Assembly (NCBI GenBank): GCA_900322165.1
Contig: ONYR01000200.1
Location: 1 to 5,647, forward strand
Direction: 5' to 3'
Length of the DNA stretch: 5,647 nucleotides
DNA from: an uncultured Eubacteriales bacterium
GTDB lineage: Bacteria > Bacillota > Clostridia > Lachnospirales > Bianqueaceae
Below the pieces are notes generated by a model. That model was not told the origin of the DNA and made no database searches. It was given only the letters and a program-made list of their open reading frames with translations. This document shows positions 1-5,610 of the stretch, piece by piece. The first letter of the stretch is position 1. Each line of letters opens with the position of its first letter. Made by a program: the position numbers and the translations under genes.

Positions 1-637
1 CACCTTCTCGGGTGACTACCTGCGGATCGATGTCATCGGCAAGCAGGCCCACGGCGCTTCCACCTACCGCGGGGTGGACGCGATCAACATCGCGGCGCAT
101 ATCGTTGTCGCGCTGCAGGACATTCTTGCGCGGGAGATTCCGACGCTGGAGCCGGGCGTAGTCCTTGTCGGTAAGATTTACGGCGGCTCGAGCTGCAACA
201 CGATGAGCGGTGAGTGCTCGCTGGACGTTTCGGTTCGCGCAGCGTCCGCCGAGATGAGAGCTTTCCTCAAGCAGCGGGTCCATGAGATCGCGGAGAACAC
301 GGCCAAAACCTTCCGCGGCGAGGCCGTTGTCACCGATGTGTACGGCATGCCTCCGATGTACAACCATCCGGACATGGTCAGCTGCATTCCGGAATACCTC
401 GGCGAGCTTCTTGGCAAGGAGAACGTCGTTGAGGTGAAAGAGCGCGGCGGCACCGAGGACTTCACTGCAGTCGCAGAGCTCGTACCTTCGATCTACGTCA
501 ACATCGGCACCGGACATCTCGCCGGTGAGGGCATCACGCACCACAACCCGAAGGTCATCTTCGATGAGGAAGCCCTCCCGCTTGGCGCAGCAGTCTACGC
601 ACACGCCGCGACGAGATATCTAGAGACACACACCTGA
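1..637 (+). CDS. M20D-family metal-dependent amidohydrolase, C-terminal part (5' end outside window)
   Basis: The reading frame is already open at base 2 and runs 211 codons to TGA at 635-637, so the start and the N-terminal metal ligands lie to the left. The visible part begins in the dimerisation domain, with GKQAHGAS at residues 13-20; the family has a conserved His-Gly there that reaches into the partner active site. It then returns to the catalytic domain, with GGTEDF at about 149-154 and a late metal-ligand His in THHNPKVIFDEEAL at about 179-192, the usual M20D ending. The family hydrolyses N-acyl or N-aroyl amino acids (hippurate, aminobenzoyl-glutamate, acyl-amino acids or peptides) in the cytoplasm with two bound metal ions; the substrate cannot be read from this fragment. 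A GTG at 74 is internal and not the start. The next gene, on the same strand, encodes a membrane protein that might import a substrate (inference). Family call is firm; specificity unknown. Confidence 0.9.
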   Translation, partial: TFSGDYLRIDVIGKQAHGASTYRGVDAINIAAHIVVALQDILAREIPTLEPGVVLVGKIYGGSSCNTMSGECSLDVSVRAASAEMRAFLKQRVHEIAENTAKTFRGEAVVTDVYGMPPMYNHPDMVSCIPEYLGELLGKENVVEVKERGGTEDFTAVAELVPSIYVNIGTGHLAGEGITHHNPKVIFDEEALPLGAAVYAHAATRYLETHT

Positions 638-640
638 CCA

Positions 641-685
641 CCTGACGGCTGATATCTCTCTGAAATGCAGCGTCTGACCGTCAGG
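641..685. repeat. 8-bp perfect inverted repeat just after the amidohydrolase stop
   Basis: CCTGACGG at 641-648 is the exact reverse complement of CCGTCAGG at 678-685, separated by 29 nt. It starts 3 nt after the amidohydrolase stop codon. A long-armed hairpin here could slow RNA decay or end transcription, but no T-run follows, so it is not a standard Rho-independent terminator. Function unknown. Confidence 0.4.
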
Positions 686-687
686 CC

Positions 688-710
688 AAGTTTCAGCTTC
701 GCTGATACTT
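688..710. repeat. Short hairpin in the amidohydrolase / membrane-protein gap
   Basis: AAGT-T-TCAGC at 688-697 pairs with GCTGA-T-ACTT at 701-710: nine pairs with one T-T mismatch around a TTC loop. It lies 3 nt after the inverted repeat at 641-685. Only scattered Ts follow (TTCTTT from 718), so it would be a poor intrinsic terminator. It may be part of the leader RNA of the downstream gene, if transcription starts upstream of it. Confidence 0.35.
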
Positions 711-719
711 CGAAGGTTC

Positions 720-749
720 TTTGAATCTTATGACAGTTCTGAATTCAAA
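720..749. repeat. 7-bp inverted repeat TTTGAAT/ATTCAAA
   Basis: TTTGAAT at 720-726 and ATTCAAA at 743-749 are perfect reverse complements with a 16-nt spacer. The pair sits about 60 nt before the start of the membrane-protein gene. It is A/T-rich and short, so chance is possible; it could equally be an operator or part of a folded leader. I could not identify a convincing -35/-10 pair in this gap. Confidence 0.25.
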
Positions 750-793
750 TCACTGCTTGCACGTTTTGTGTTACGTTTTCGGCTTTAGCCGGG

Positions 794-799
794 AAAGGA
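794..799 (+). promoter_or_regulatory. Ribosome binding site that fixes the membrane-protein start at 808
   Basis: AAAGGA at 794-799 lies 8 nt before ATG 808-810. The frame is open upstream to a TTG at 721 and an ATG at 730, but those have only a distant AAGG (714-717) and would add a Cys/His-containing, poorly hydrophobic N-terminus. The strong site here and the hydrophobic segment right after M-A-G support 808 as the real start. Confidence 0.75.
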
Positions 800-807
800 A
801 ATCTATC

Positions 808-1995
808 ATGGCTGGCATTTATGCTTTAACGATCATCATTTTTATCTACGCTCTGGGAGAAGTTGTTTCGAAACTGACAAAGGCGCGCATTCCGGCCGGT
901 CTGGCATGGGCGGTCCTGCTGCTGGGCGGACTGTGGACCAATATTCTGAAGCCTGAAATCTTCAGCGCCGCGCAAGTAAGCGGATTCGGCATGCTCGTGG
1001 TCGCGCTGATGATCACGATGCTGGGTTCGACGATCGATACGCCTGAACTGAAGCGTCAGGTCAAGGTCATCATCATCTGCCTCGCGACGGTTGTAGTTTC
1101 GAGTGCGGCGATCCTTCTGATCGATCCGTTGATCGTCAACAAACAGTACGCCTACGTCGGCGCTCCGGTTTATGCGGGCGGCGGAGCGGTTGCGCTTCTT
1201 CTTACCTCCGCGCTGAAGGAGCGCGAGGGCATGACCGCGGTTGTCGGTTTCTTTACGATCCTTGGTACCGCGCAGGTCCTGTTCGGCCTTCCGGTTTGCT
1301 CGTTCTTCCTGCGCCGCTTTGCAAAGAATTTCCTGGCAGATAAGGAGAACGTAAAAATCTGGGCAGCTGTTTCTGAAGAGAAGGAGGACGCGGCGGGCGG
1401 CCTGTTCAAAAAGAAATTCATGAAGCTTCCGAAGCCGATGGATACGGTTCCGATGAATCTGCTGAAAGTTGCGCTTATCTCCTCGCTGGCTACTTTCCTG
1501 GCCGGCCTCACCGGCGGGATCATTCACGCGTTTGTCATCTCTTTGATCTTCGGCTGGTTCTTCACGGAAACAGGTTTTCTGTCCAAGAACATGATGGCAA
1601 AGATCGAATCGGCCGGTCTGGTGACGTTCCTCGCCTCCACCTGCCTGTTCGGCAACTACGTCGGCGTTACGCCTCAGATGTTCCTGAGCTACCTGATCCC
1701 GATCGTCGTGGTCATGGTGACCGGCATCGTCTTTACAGCCTTGACCGGCTTTGTGCTGGCAAAGGTTCTGAAGATGGAGGTCGGCCTTGCGATCGCACTC
1801 GGACTGACCTGTACCTTTGGTTTCCCGATGACCATGATTCTTACCAACAACGTGGTCGACGCGATGGCGGCCAATGAGGAAGAGCACAAGGCGCTTTACA
1901 ACATTCTGATGCCGAAGATGCTTGTCGCAGGCTTTGTTACAGTTACGATCGTTTCTGTATTCGTCGGAAGCTTCGTTTTGAGCGTATTCTTCTGA
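808..1995 (+). CDS. Polytopic inner-membrane protein, probable transporter of unrecognised family
   Basis: 395 residues from ATG 808 (Shine-Dalgarno AAAGGA at 794-799) to TGA 1993-1995. I do not recognise the family with confidence. The protein is almost all hydrophobic helices, at roughly residues 3-20, 29-47, 57-73, 85-106, 115-134, 142-168, 215-235, 236-256, 264-286, 293-318, 322-342 and 368-393. A charged loop at about 169-214, rich in Lys and Glu, divides it into two halves, a layout common in secondary carriers with inverted repeats. Glycine-rich YAGGGAVAL at 122-130, and TCTFGFP followed by LTNN in the second half, may be broken or re-entrant segments such as line the substrate path in ion-coupled symporters; that is inference. 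The upstream amidohydrolase suggests an acyl-amino acid, peptide or organic acid as substrate. No signal peptide cleavage site, ATPase or phosphotransferase motif is seen. No clear promoter or terminator was found, so co-transcription with the amidohydrolase remains possible. Confidence 0.8.
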   Translation: MAGIYALTIIIFIYALGEVVSKLTKARIPAGLAWAVLLLGGLWTNILKPEIFSAAQVSGFGMLVVALMITMLGSTIDTPELKRQVKVIIICLATVVVSSAAILLIDPLIVNKQYAYVGAPVYAGGGAVALLLTSALKEREGMTAVVGFFTILGTAQVLFGLPVCSFFLRRFAKNFLADKENVKIWAAVSEEKEDAAGGLFKKKFMKLPKPMDTVPMNLLKVALISSLATFLAGLTGGIIHAFVISLIFGWFFTETGFLSKNMMAKIESAGLVTFLASTCLFGNYVGVTPQMFLSYLIPIVVVMVTGIVFTALTGFVLAKVLKMEVGLAIALGLTCTFGFPMTMILTNNVVDAMAANEEEHKALYNILMPKMLVAGFVTVTIVSVFVGSFVLSVFF

Positions 1996-2026
1996 CTTTG
2001 GAAACCGGATCGTGTCATTTTTGGAC

Positions 2027-2043
2027 ATTTTGAGGCTCAAAAT
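2027..2043. promoter_or_regulatory. 17-nt perfect palindrome, candidate operator of the MATE gene
   Basis: ATTTTGAGGCTCAAAAT at 2027-2043 has two perfect 8-bp arms around one central base. It ends 4 nt before the -35 element at 2048. A one-base centre suits binding by a dimeric regulator better than an RNA hairpin, and a transcript starting near 2083 would not include it. MATE exporters are often controlled by local regulators (MarR, TetR or MerR types), but no regulator gene is in the window. A terminator for the upstream gene is less likely because no T-run follows. Confidence 0.45.
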
Positions 2044-2047
2044 CGGA

Positions 2048-2076
2048 TTGACTTTCAAGTTACGGCGGTTTAGAAT
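2048..2076 (+). promoter_or_regulatory. Sigma-A type promoter for the MATE gene
   Basis: TTGACT at 2048-2053 (5 of 6 to the -35 consensus) and TAGAAT at 2071-2076 (5 of 6 to the -10 consensus) are separated by exactly 17 nt. Transcription would begin near 2083, giving a leader of about 43 nt. The spacing and both hexamers are near ideal, so the gene probably has its own strong or operator-controlled promoter. GAATTT at 2073-2078 and AAATTC at 2093-2098 form a weak inverted repeat over the -10 and start site, which could be a second regulator site. Confidence 0.7.
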
Positions 2077-2125
2077 TTAATAGTTAATTGTCAAATTCAT
2101 AACCGCTTAACTAGAAAGGACTCCC

Positions 2126-3493
2126 ATGCCTGCTAACACTAAAATCATTAAGGATCTTACGGTCGGAAGCGTACCGAAAGTCCTGTTAACTTTCGCGATG
2201 CCCTTGTTTTTGTCTGGGCTGCTGCAGATGGTCTACAACATGGTCGACATGATGGTTGTCGGCAAGTTCGTCGGGACCGAAGGGCTTTCGGCCGTTGCCA
2301 TCGGCGGAGAAATACTCCAGCTCATTACCTTCGTTGCCATGGGATTTTCAAACGCGGGGCAGATTCTGATTTCCCGATATGTCGGGGAGAACCGCAAAGA
2401 TAAGGTCGGACATATGGTCGGCACGCTTTTCACGCTGCTGATCTCCTTGGCCCTTCTGATCATGGTGATCGTTCTCTTTACCTACAAGTATATTCTGGCG
2501 TGGTTGAATACCCCGGAGGAGATCTGGGAATATACAAGGCAGTACAGCCTTGTCTGTGTCTGCGGGATCGTCTTTATCTACGGATACAATCTTGTCTCCG
2601 CGATCATGCGCGGTATGGGAGACTCAAGACATCCGTTCCTGTTTATCGCTATCGCTTCCGTTATCAACGTCATTCTGGATCTTTTATTTGTCGGAGTTTT
2701 TCGAATGGGCCCGTTCGGCGCGGCTCTCGCCACGGTCATCGGTCAGGCGGTCAGTTTCATTTTCGCGCTAACCTTACTGTACCGAAACAGAGAGGAGATC
2801 CGCTTTGATTTTCATCCGGCCCATTTCCGTTTATATAAGGAAGTCACGCGGCCACTGCTTTCTCTTGGCATCCCCATGGTCATTCAGTCAGCGGCTGTCA
2901 CTTTTTCCATGCTTTTTGTGAACTCATATATCAACGCTTACGGCACGGTTGCGGTCGCGGTCACGGGAGTGGCGCGGAAACTGGAAAGCATGATCGGCAT
3001 TGTCTCGCAGGCTATCTCGTCCGCCGGAGGCGCTATGATCGCGCAGGCGCTTGGTGCCGGGAAGATTAAAAGGGTCCCGAAAATCGTCTATACAGCTCTC
3101 TTGGTCGTGGCGATTCCCGCGTCGATTTTTGCCGTCATTACGTTTCTTCGCCCGGAGTGGCTGTTCGGCCTGTTTTCGGACGACGCGGCGGTACTTACCA
3201 TGGCTCTCACCTATGTTCCGGTCGCGATGGTTCAGTATCTTGGCTCGACCCTGCGTCCGGCCAATTTCGCGCTCATAAACGGCTCGGGCAACTCCAAATT
3301 GAATCTGGCGGTTGCGCTGCTTGACGGCATTGTGTGCCGGATCGGATTCGCGCTGCTGTTAGGCGTTGCTTTGGAATGGGGAATCCGGGGATTCTGGTAC
3401 GGCAACGCGCTGGCCGGCCTGGTACCTTTTTTAATCGGCGGTGTTTACCTTATTTCCGGCAAATGGAAAAAACGGGTTTCTGCTGCGGCATAA
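2126..3493 (+). CDS. MATE-family multidrug/cation antiporter
   Basis: A complete 455-residue protein, the usual length for MATE carriers, which export cationic drugs, dyes or metabolites across the cytoplasmic membrane in exchange for Na+ or H+. Start ATG 2126 has AGAAAGGA at 2113-2120, 5 nt upstream. Hallmarks: PLFLSGLLQMVYNMVDMMVV at 26-45 followed by GKFVG and LSAVAIGGE (TM1 to TM2 of the first half), RGMGDSRHPF at 162-171 (the conserved RGxGDs..P segment), NVILDLLFV at 181-189, and in the second half ALINGSGNSKLN at 382-393, the equivalent repeat of the RGxGDs motif. About twelve hydrophobic helices are seen, in two six-helix bundles joined by a polar linker around 219-243. It most resembles the DinF/NorM-like carriers of Firmicutes; the substrate cannot be inferred. 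It has its own promoter at 2048-2076 and stands apart from both neighbours, so it is probably a single-gene unit. Seven Ts follow the stop without a convincing stem. Confidence 0.95.
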   Translation: MPANTKIIKDLTVGSVPKVLLTFAMPLFLSGLLQMVYNMVDMMVVGKFVGTEGLSAVAIGGEILQLITFVAMGFSNAGQILISRYVGENRKDKVGHMVGTLFTLLISLALLIMVIVLFTYKYILAWLNTPEEIWEYTRQYSLVCVCGIVFIYGYNLVSAIMRGMGDSRHPFLFIAIASVINVILDLLFVGVFRMGPFGAALATVIGQAVSFIFALTLLYRNREEIRFDFHPAHFRLYKEVTRPLLSLGIPMVIQSAAVTFSMLFVNSYINAYGTVAVAVTGVARKLESMIGIVSQAISSAGGAMIAQALGAGKIKRVPKIVYTALLVVAIPASIFAVITFLRPEWLFGLFSDDAAVLTMALTYVPVAMVQYLGSTLRPANFALINGSGNSKLNLAVALLDGIVCRIGFALLLGVALEWGIRGFWYGNALAGLVPFLIGGVYLISGKWKKRVSAAA

Positions 3494-3556
3494 TTTTTTT
3501 AGCTTACCACTTCAAATCAAGCGCGGCTCATGGATTGAAATGCCACTCCTTTATGA

Positions 3557-3576
3557 AATAGACCGGAATAGACCGA
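3557..3576. repeat. Tandem 10-bp direct repeat overlapping the dUTPase -35 element
   Basis: AATAGACCGG at 3557-3566 is followed at once by AATAGACCGA at 3567-3576 (9 of 10 identical). The period is close to one helical turn, so both copies face the same side of the DNA. The second copy holds the likely -35 hexamer TAGACC (3569-3574). It may be a regulator site or simply a small slippage duplication. Confidence 0.5.
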
Positions 3577-3597
3577 AAGGCCGGATCATGGTATAAT
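3569..3597 (+). promoter_or_regulatory. Extended -10 promoter for the dUTPase operon
   Basis: A perfect TATAAT at 3592-3597 is preceded by TGG (3589-3591), the TGn extension that strengthens -10 recognition. TAGACC at 3569-3574 (4 of 6 to the -35 consensus) lies 17 nt upstream. Transcription would start near 3604, giving a leader of about 48 nt before ATG 3652. Confidence 0.75.
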
Positions 3598-3621
3598 CGG
3601 TTTGTTTCAAAAAAACAGTAA

Positions 3622-3635
3622 GCGGCAGCAGCCGC
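3622..3635 (+). other. GC-rich hairpin in the dUTPase 5' leader
   Basis: GCGGC (3622-3626), loop AGCA (3627-3630) and GCCGC (3631-3635) form a perfect five-pair, all G-C stem. It ends 7 nt before the GGAG ribosome site at 3643-3646. It has no T-run, so it is not a terminator. It could stabilise the mRNA or limit ribosome loading; no function is shown by the sequence. Confidence 0.4.
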
Positions 3636-3651
3636 GAGGATCGGAGAAGAC

Positions 3652-4179
3652 ATGATTGCAAGGTTTGAAAAAATCAGTTATACGCAGTTTTGTGAGGATA
3701 TGAAAGCCGCCCATCCTGAGTTTTCGGAGGATGAGATCTGCTTGATGTATGAGGCGATCGAGCTTCCCAAGCGCGCGACCAAGGGCTCGGCCGGCTACGA
3801 CTTTAAAACACCGTTTGAGATCACGCTTGCGGCAGGAGAAACGGTTCTGGTGCCGACCGGGATCCGCAGCTGGATGCGGGAGGATTATGTCCTGCTGATC
3901 GTTCCGAGAAGCGGTCTTGGGTTTAAATATCGCCTTCAGCTTGATAATTCGGTGGGCGTCATCGACAGTGATTATTACGGCGCAGCCAATGAAGGTTCCA
4001 TTAAAGTTAAAATGACGAACGACTCCCGCGAAGGCAAAACCGTGCACATTCCTGCCGGAGGCGGCATCGCGCAGGGAATCTTTGTCCCCTACGGAGTCGC
4101 TGACGAAGAGGAAGTAACCGAAACGAGGACCGGCGGGTTCGGAAGCACCGACGGCGGCATCGGCGACGCGAAGAAATAA
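3652..4179 (+). CDS. dut: dUTP diphosphatase (dUTPase), trimeric type
   Basis: Hydrolyses dUTP to dUMP and pyrophosphate in the cytoplasm, keeping uracil out of DNA and supplying dUMP for thymidylate synthesis. All five motifs of the trimeric family appear in order in 175 residues: I, SAGYDF at 46-51; II, PRSGLGFK at 85-92; III, GVIDSDYYG at 102-110, with the catalytic Asp and the uracil-contacting Tyr; IV, GGIAQGIF at 137-144; V, R159 with TGGFGST at 160-166, the glycine-rich tail that closes over the nucleotide. Motif III reads DYYGAANEG in place of the common DYRGE, a Firmicutes-like variant with a short insertion. Residues 7-35 form an acidic extension before the core, making it longer than the roughly 150-residue E. 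coli type. ATG 3652 has GGAG at 3643-3646. The promoter is at 3569-3597, and the next gene starts 12 nt after the stop, so the two are probably co-transcribed. No phage genes are near, so a housekeeping copy is likely. Confidence 0.93.
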   Translation: MIARFEKISYTQFCEDMKAAHPEFSEDEICLMYEAIELPKRATKGSAGYDFKTPFEITLAAGETVLVPTGIRSWMREDYVLLIVPRSGLGFKYRLQLDNSVGVIDSDYYGAANEGSIKVKMTNDSREGKTVHIPAGGGIAQGIFVPYGVADEEEVTETRTGGFGSTDGGIGDAKK

Positions 4180-4191
4180 ATTGAGGCAGCC

Positions 4192-5115
4192 ATGGAAGTC
4201 AATCATCAAGTCAAAAAAGCCTGTTACCACCTGCCGGGACTCTTCGAGTTCACGGAGCTGTACCGGGCTTTTCTTCCTTTATACAGAGAACACCGAGAGT
4301 ACTTTTATGAATGGTGCGCGATCGGATCGGTTTACGGCGCGCCCGCGGACTGCCTATGGGGCGGCGGACGGGTCGGATTTGGAGACGTGGAGCCATCCGA
4401 AGTGGCAGCGCTGATGGAGGAGTACGGGATCTCCGCGAGGCTGACCTTCAGCAACTCGCTGCTAGGGGCGGAACATCTGAGCGACAGGCGGTGCAACAAG
4501 CTTTGCGAGCTGTTCGAAAAAAGCGGTGCACGAGGCGGAGCCGAAAACGGCGTGATCGTAACATCCGACCTGCTTCTGGACTATCTCCAGAATAACTATC
4601 CAGGGTTTTACTTTGTCTCTTCGACCACCAAAGTACTGACGAGATTTGAAGAGCTGAAAAAGGAGCTGGAGCGGCCGGAGTTTCGGTTTGTTGTTCCGGA
4701 TTTCAGACTGAATAAGGCTTTTGGCGAGTTGGATACGCTGAGCGATCCTCTGAAGCGGAAGGTCGAATTTCTCTGCAACGAATGCTGCTGGGTGGGCTGT
4801 CCGGATCGAAAAGCCTGCTACGAAAACGTCAGCCGGAAGAATCTGGGCGAAGCGTGCGCGGATCACATCTGTGCCTCGCCGACCGCTGACCGAGGCTATC
4901 GATTCTCGGATGCGATAGAAAGTCCCATGTTTATCGGGATTCAGGACATACAAAACGTATACCTGCCAAAAGGCTTCTCCCAGTTCAAGATCGAAGGGAG
5001 AAGCCTCGGCAGCGCGATTATTCTGGAGTTTTTGCTTTATTACCTGACGAAGCCGGAATACCAGCTGAAAGTGAGAGAGGCGATCTATCTCGATAGTAAT
5101 TTGGACTTGTTTTAG
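4192..5115 (+). CDS. Cysteine-rich protein with peptidase U32-like features, function unknown
   Basis: 307 residues, ATG 4192 with TTGAGG at 4181-4186, 12 nt after the dUTPase stop, so second gene of that operon. I do not recognise a named gene. Alternating strand/helix blocks suggest a TIM-barrel-like fold: AIGSVYGAP (43-51), ISARLTFSNSLL (80-91), NGVIVTSDLLLDYL (119-132), GFYFVSSTTKVL (138-149), FRFVVPDFRLNK (164-175). After KVEFLCNECCWVGCPDRKACY (190-210), with Cys at 195, 198, 199, 203 and 209, come C222 and C227, and then FSQFKIEGR (262-270). A KIEGR segment after the cysteine region recalls the U32 family, whose YhbU/UbiU-type members bind a [4Fe-4S] cluster through four cysteines. The similarity is from memory and partial: the classical U32 signature is not evident. 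An iron-sulfur cluster is a plausible guess, zinc an alternative. No signal peptide or membrane helix is seen, so it should be cytoplasmic. The link to dUTP metabolism, if any, is unknown. Confidence 0.7.
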   Translation: MEVNHQVKKACYHLPGLFEFTELYRAFLPLYREHREYFYEWCAIGSVYGAPADCLWGGGRVGFGDVEPSEVAALMEEYGISARLTFSNSLLGAEHLSDRRCNKLCELFEKSGARGGAENGVIVTSDLLLDYLQNNYPGFYFVSSTTKVLTRFEELKKELERPEFRFVVPDFRLNKAFGELDTLSDPLKRKVEFLCNECCWVGCPDRKACYENVSRKNLGEACADHICASPTADRGYRFSDAIESPMFIGIQDIQNVYLPKGFSQFKIEGRSLGSAIILEFLLYYLTKPEYQLKVREAIYLDSNLDLF

Positions 5116-5125
5116 CGGAGGGCAG

Positions 5126-5569
5126 TCACAATCCGATCATCCCAACAGGACAGTACCAGGTTTCTCTGTTGAGCGGAAACAAGCGTTCGGAAGTATCGAT
5201 CACCAGGCCGGTCGCAATCGGCATTTTATACTGCTCCAGAACCTTAAAGTTCTTATCTGCTTTGTCTTTTCCGATTCCTTTTTTTATCTCTATCGGATAA
5301 ATAGTCTGGTCTTTAATATACAGAAGGTCGACTTCCTTCTGATCACGATCTCTGTAATAGTACAGGGAGTATTCAATCCTCTTCCCTGCCTTCCTGATAC
5401 TTTTTACAATCTCACTGACAACATATGTCTCAAAAAAGGCTCCCGCCATTGGCGATGCTTCCAATATTCGGGGATCCGACCAACCGCACAGGAATGCGCA
5501 GAGCCCTGTATCCATGAAGTACAGTTTCGGTGTCTTAATGATTCTTTTTGCGAGATTATTCAGGATCAA
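5126..5569 (-). CDS. C-terminal remnant of a DUF4143-type AAA ATPase, probably a broken gene
   Basis: Stop TGA at 5128-5126; the frame is open back to 5593, then blocked by TGA at 5596-5594. The only usable start is a TTG at 5569, so the 147 residues are probably not a genuine full gene. They match the C-terminal DUF4143 region of archaeal/bacterial AAA ATPases: KRIIKTPKLYFMDTGLCAFL (9-28), then MAGAFFETYVVSEI (41-54), YYRDRDQKEVDLLY (71-84) and TIYPIEIKKG (89-98). D81, E94 and K96 form a PD-(D/E)xK nuclease-like core. The complete family is about 400 residues, with an N-terminal Walker A/B ATPase that is absent here. Its role in cells is poorly known. Upstream coding continues in another frame (5611-5647). 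It converges on the U32-like gene with a 10-nt gap and no visible terminator. The region is AT-richer than its neighbours (about 35% GC over 5221-5340), which suggests a separate, possibly acquired, origin. Confidence 0.75.
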   Translation of the reverse strand: MILNNLAKRIIKTPKLYFMDTGLCAFLCGWSDPRILEASPMAGAFFETYVVSEIVKSIRKAGKRIEYSLYYYRDRDQKEVDLLYIKDQTIYPIEIKKGIGKDKADKNFKVLEQYKMPIATGLVIDTSERLFPLNRETWYCPVGMIGL

Positions 5570-5608
5570 TCCGGCAAAATCAACATAGCAATGTCATTTT
5601 TGCCGGAT
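5569..5608. repeat. Perfect 11-bp inverted repeat interrupting the DUF4143 gene
   Basis: ATCCGGCAAAA at 5569-5579 and TTTTGCCGGAT at 5598-5608 are exact reverse complements around an 18-nt centre. The A/T bases lie on the loop side, opposite to the arrangement in a Rho-independent terminator. GGATCA occurs as a direct repeat at 5563-5568 and 5605-5610. The element lies exactly where the DUF4143 reading frame breaks, so it may be a small palindromic (MITE-like) insertion or the footprint of a lost mobile element. No transposase is present. Confidence 0.6.
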
Positions 5609-5610
5609 CA

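Noticed and set aside
721..807. Upstream start (TTG 721 or ATG 730) for the membrane-protein gene
   Set aside because: Neither has a well-spaced ribosome site, and the added residues are not a membrane segment or signal peptide. ATG 808 has AAAGGA 8 nt upstream and begins directly with a hydrophobic helix.
826..2058. Open frame of 410 codons on the minus strand opposite the membrane-protein gene
   Set aside because: It mirrors a well-supported hydrophobic plus-strand protein. Its translation is dominated by Arg, Asp, His and Gln, as expected from the complement of codons for hydrophobic residues, and it runs past the plus-strand gene into the intergenic palindrome and ends in no recognisable motif.
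3481..3500. Rho-independent terminator after the MATE gene (seven Ts at 3494-3500)
   Set aside because: Only a 3-bp stem (TGC...GCA) can form just before the T-run, which is too weak to call.
3607..4230. Minus-strand frame of 207 codons over the dUTPase
   Set aside because: The plus strand encodes all five dUTPase motifs with a promoter and ribosome site; the antisense frame shows no family motif.
4462..4953. Minus-strand frame of 163 codons inside the U32-like gene
   Set aside because: No ribosome site or recognisable motif. The plus-strand frame has a ribosome site, tight operon spacing and a structured Cys cluster.
5569..5608. The 11-bp inverted repeat as an intrinsic terminator or part of a CRISPR array
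   Set aside because: The A/T bases are next to the loop rather than after the stem, and there is only one unit with no spacers or regular repeats.
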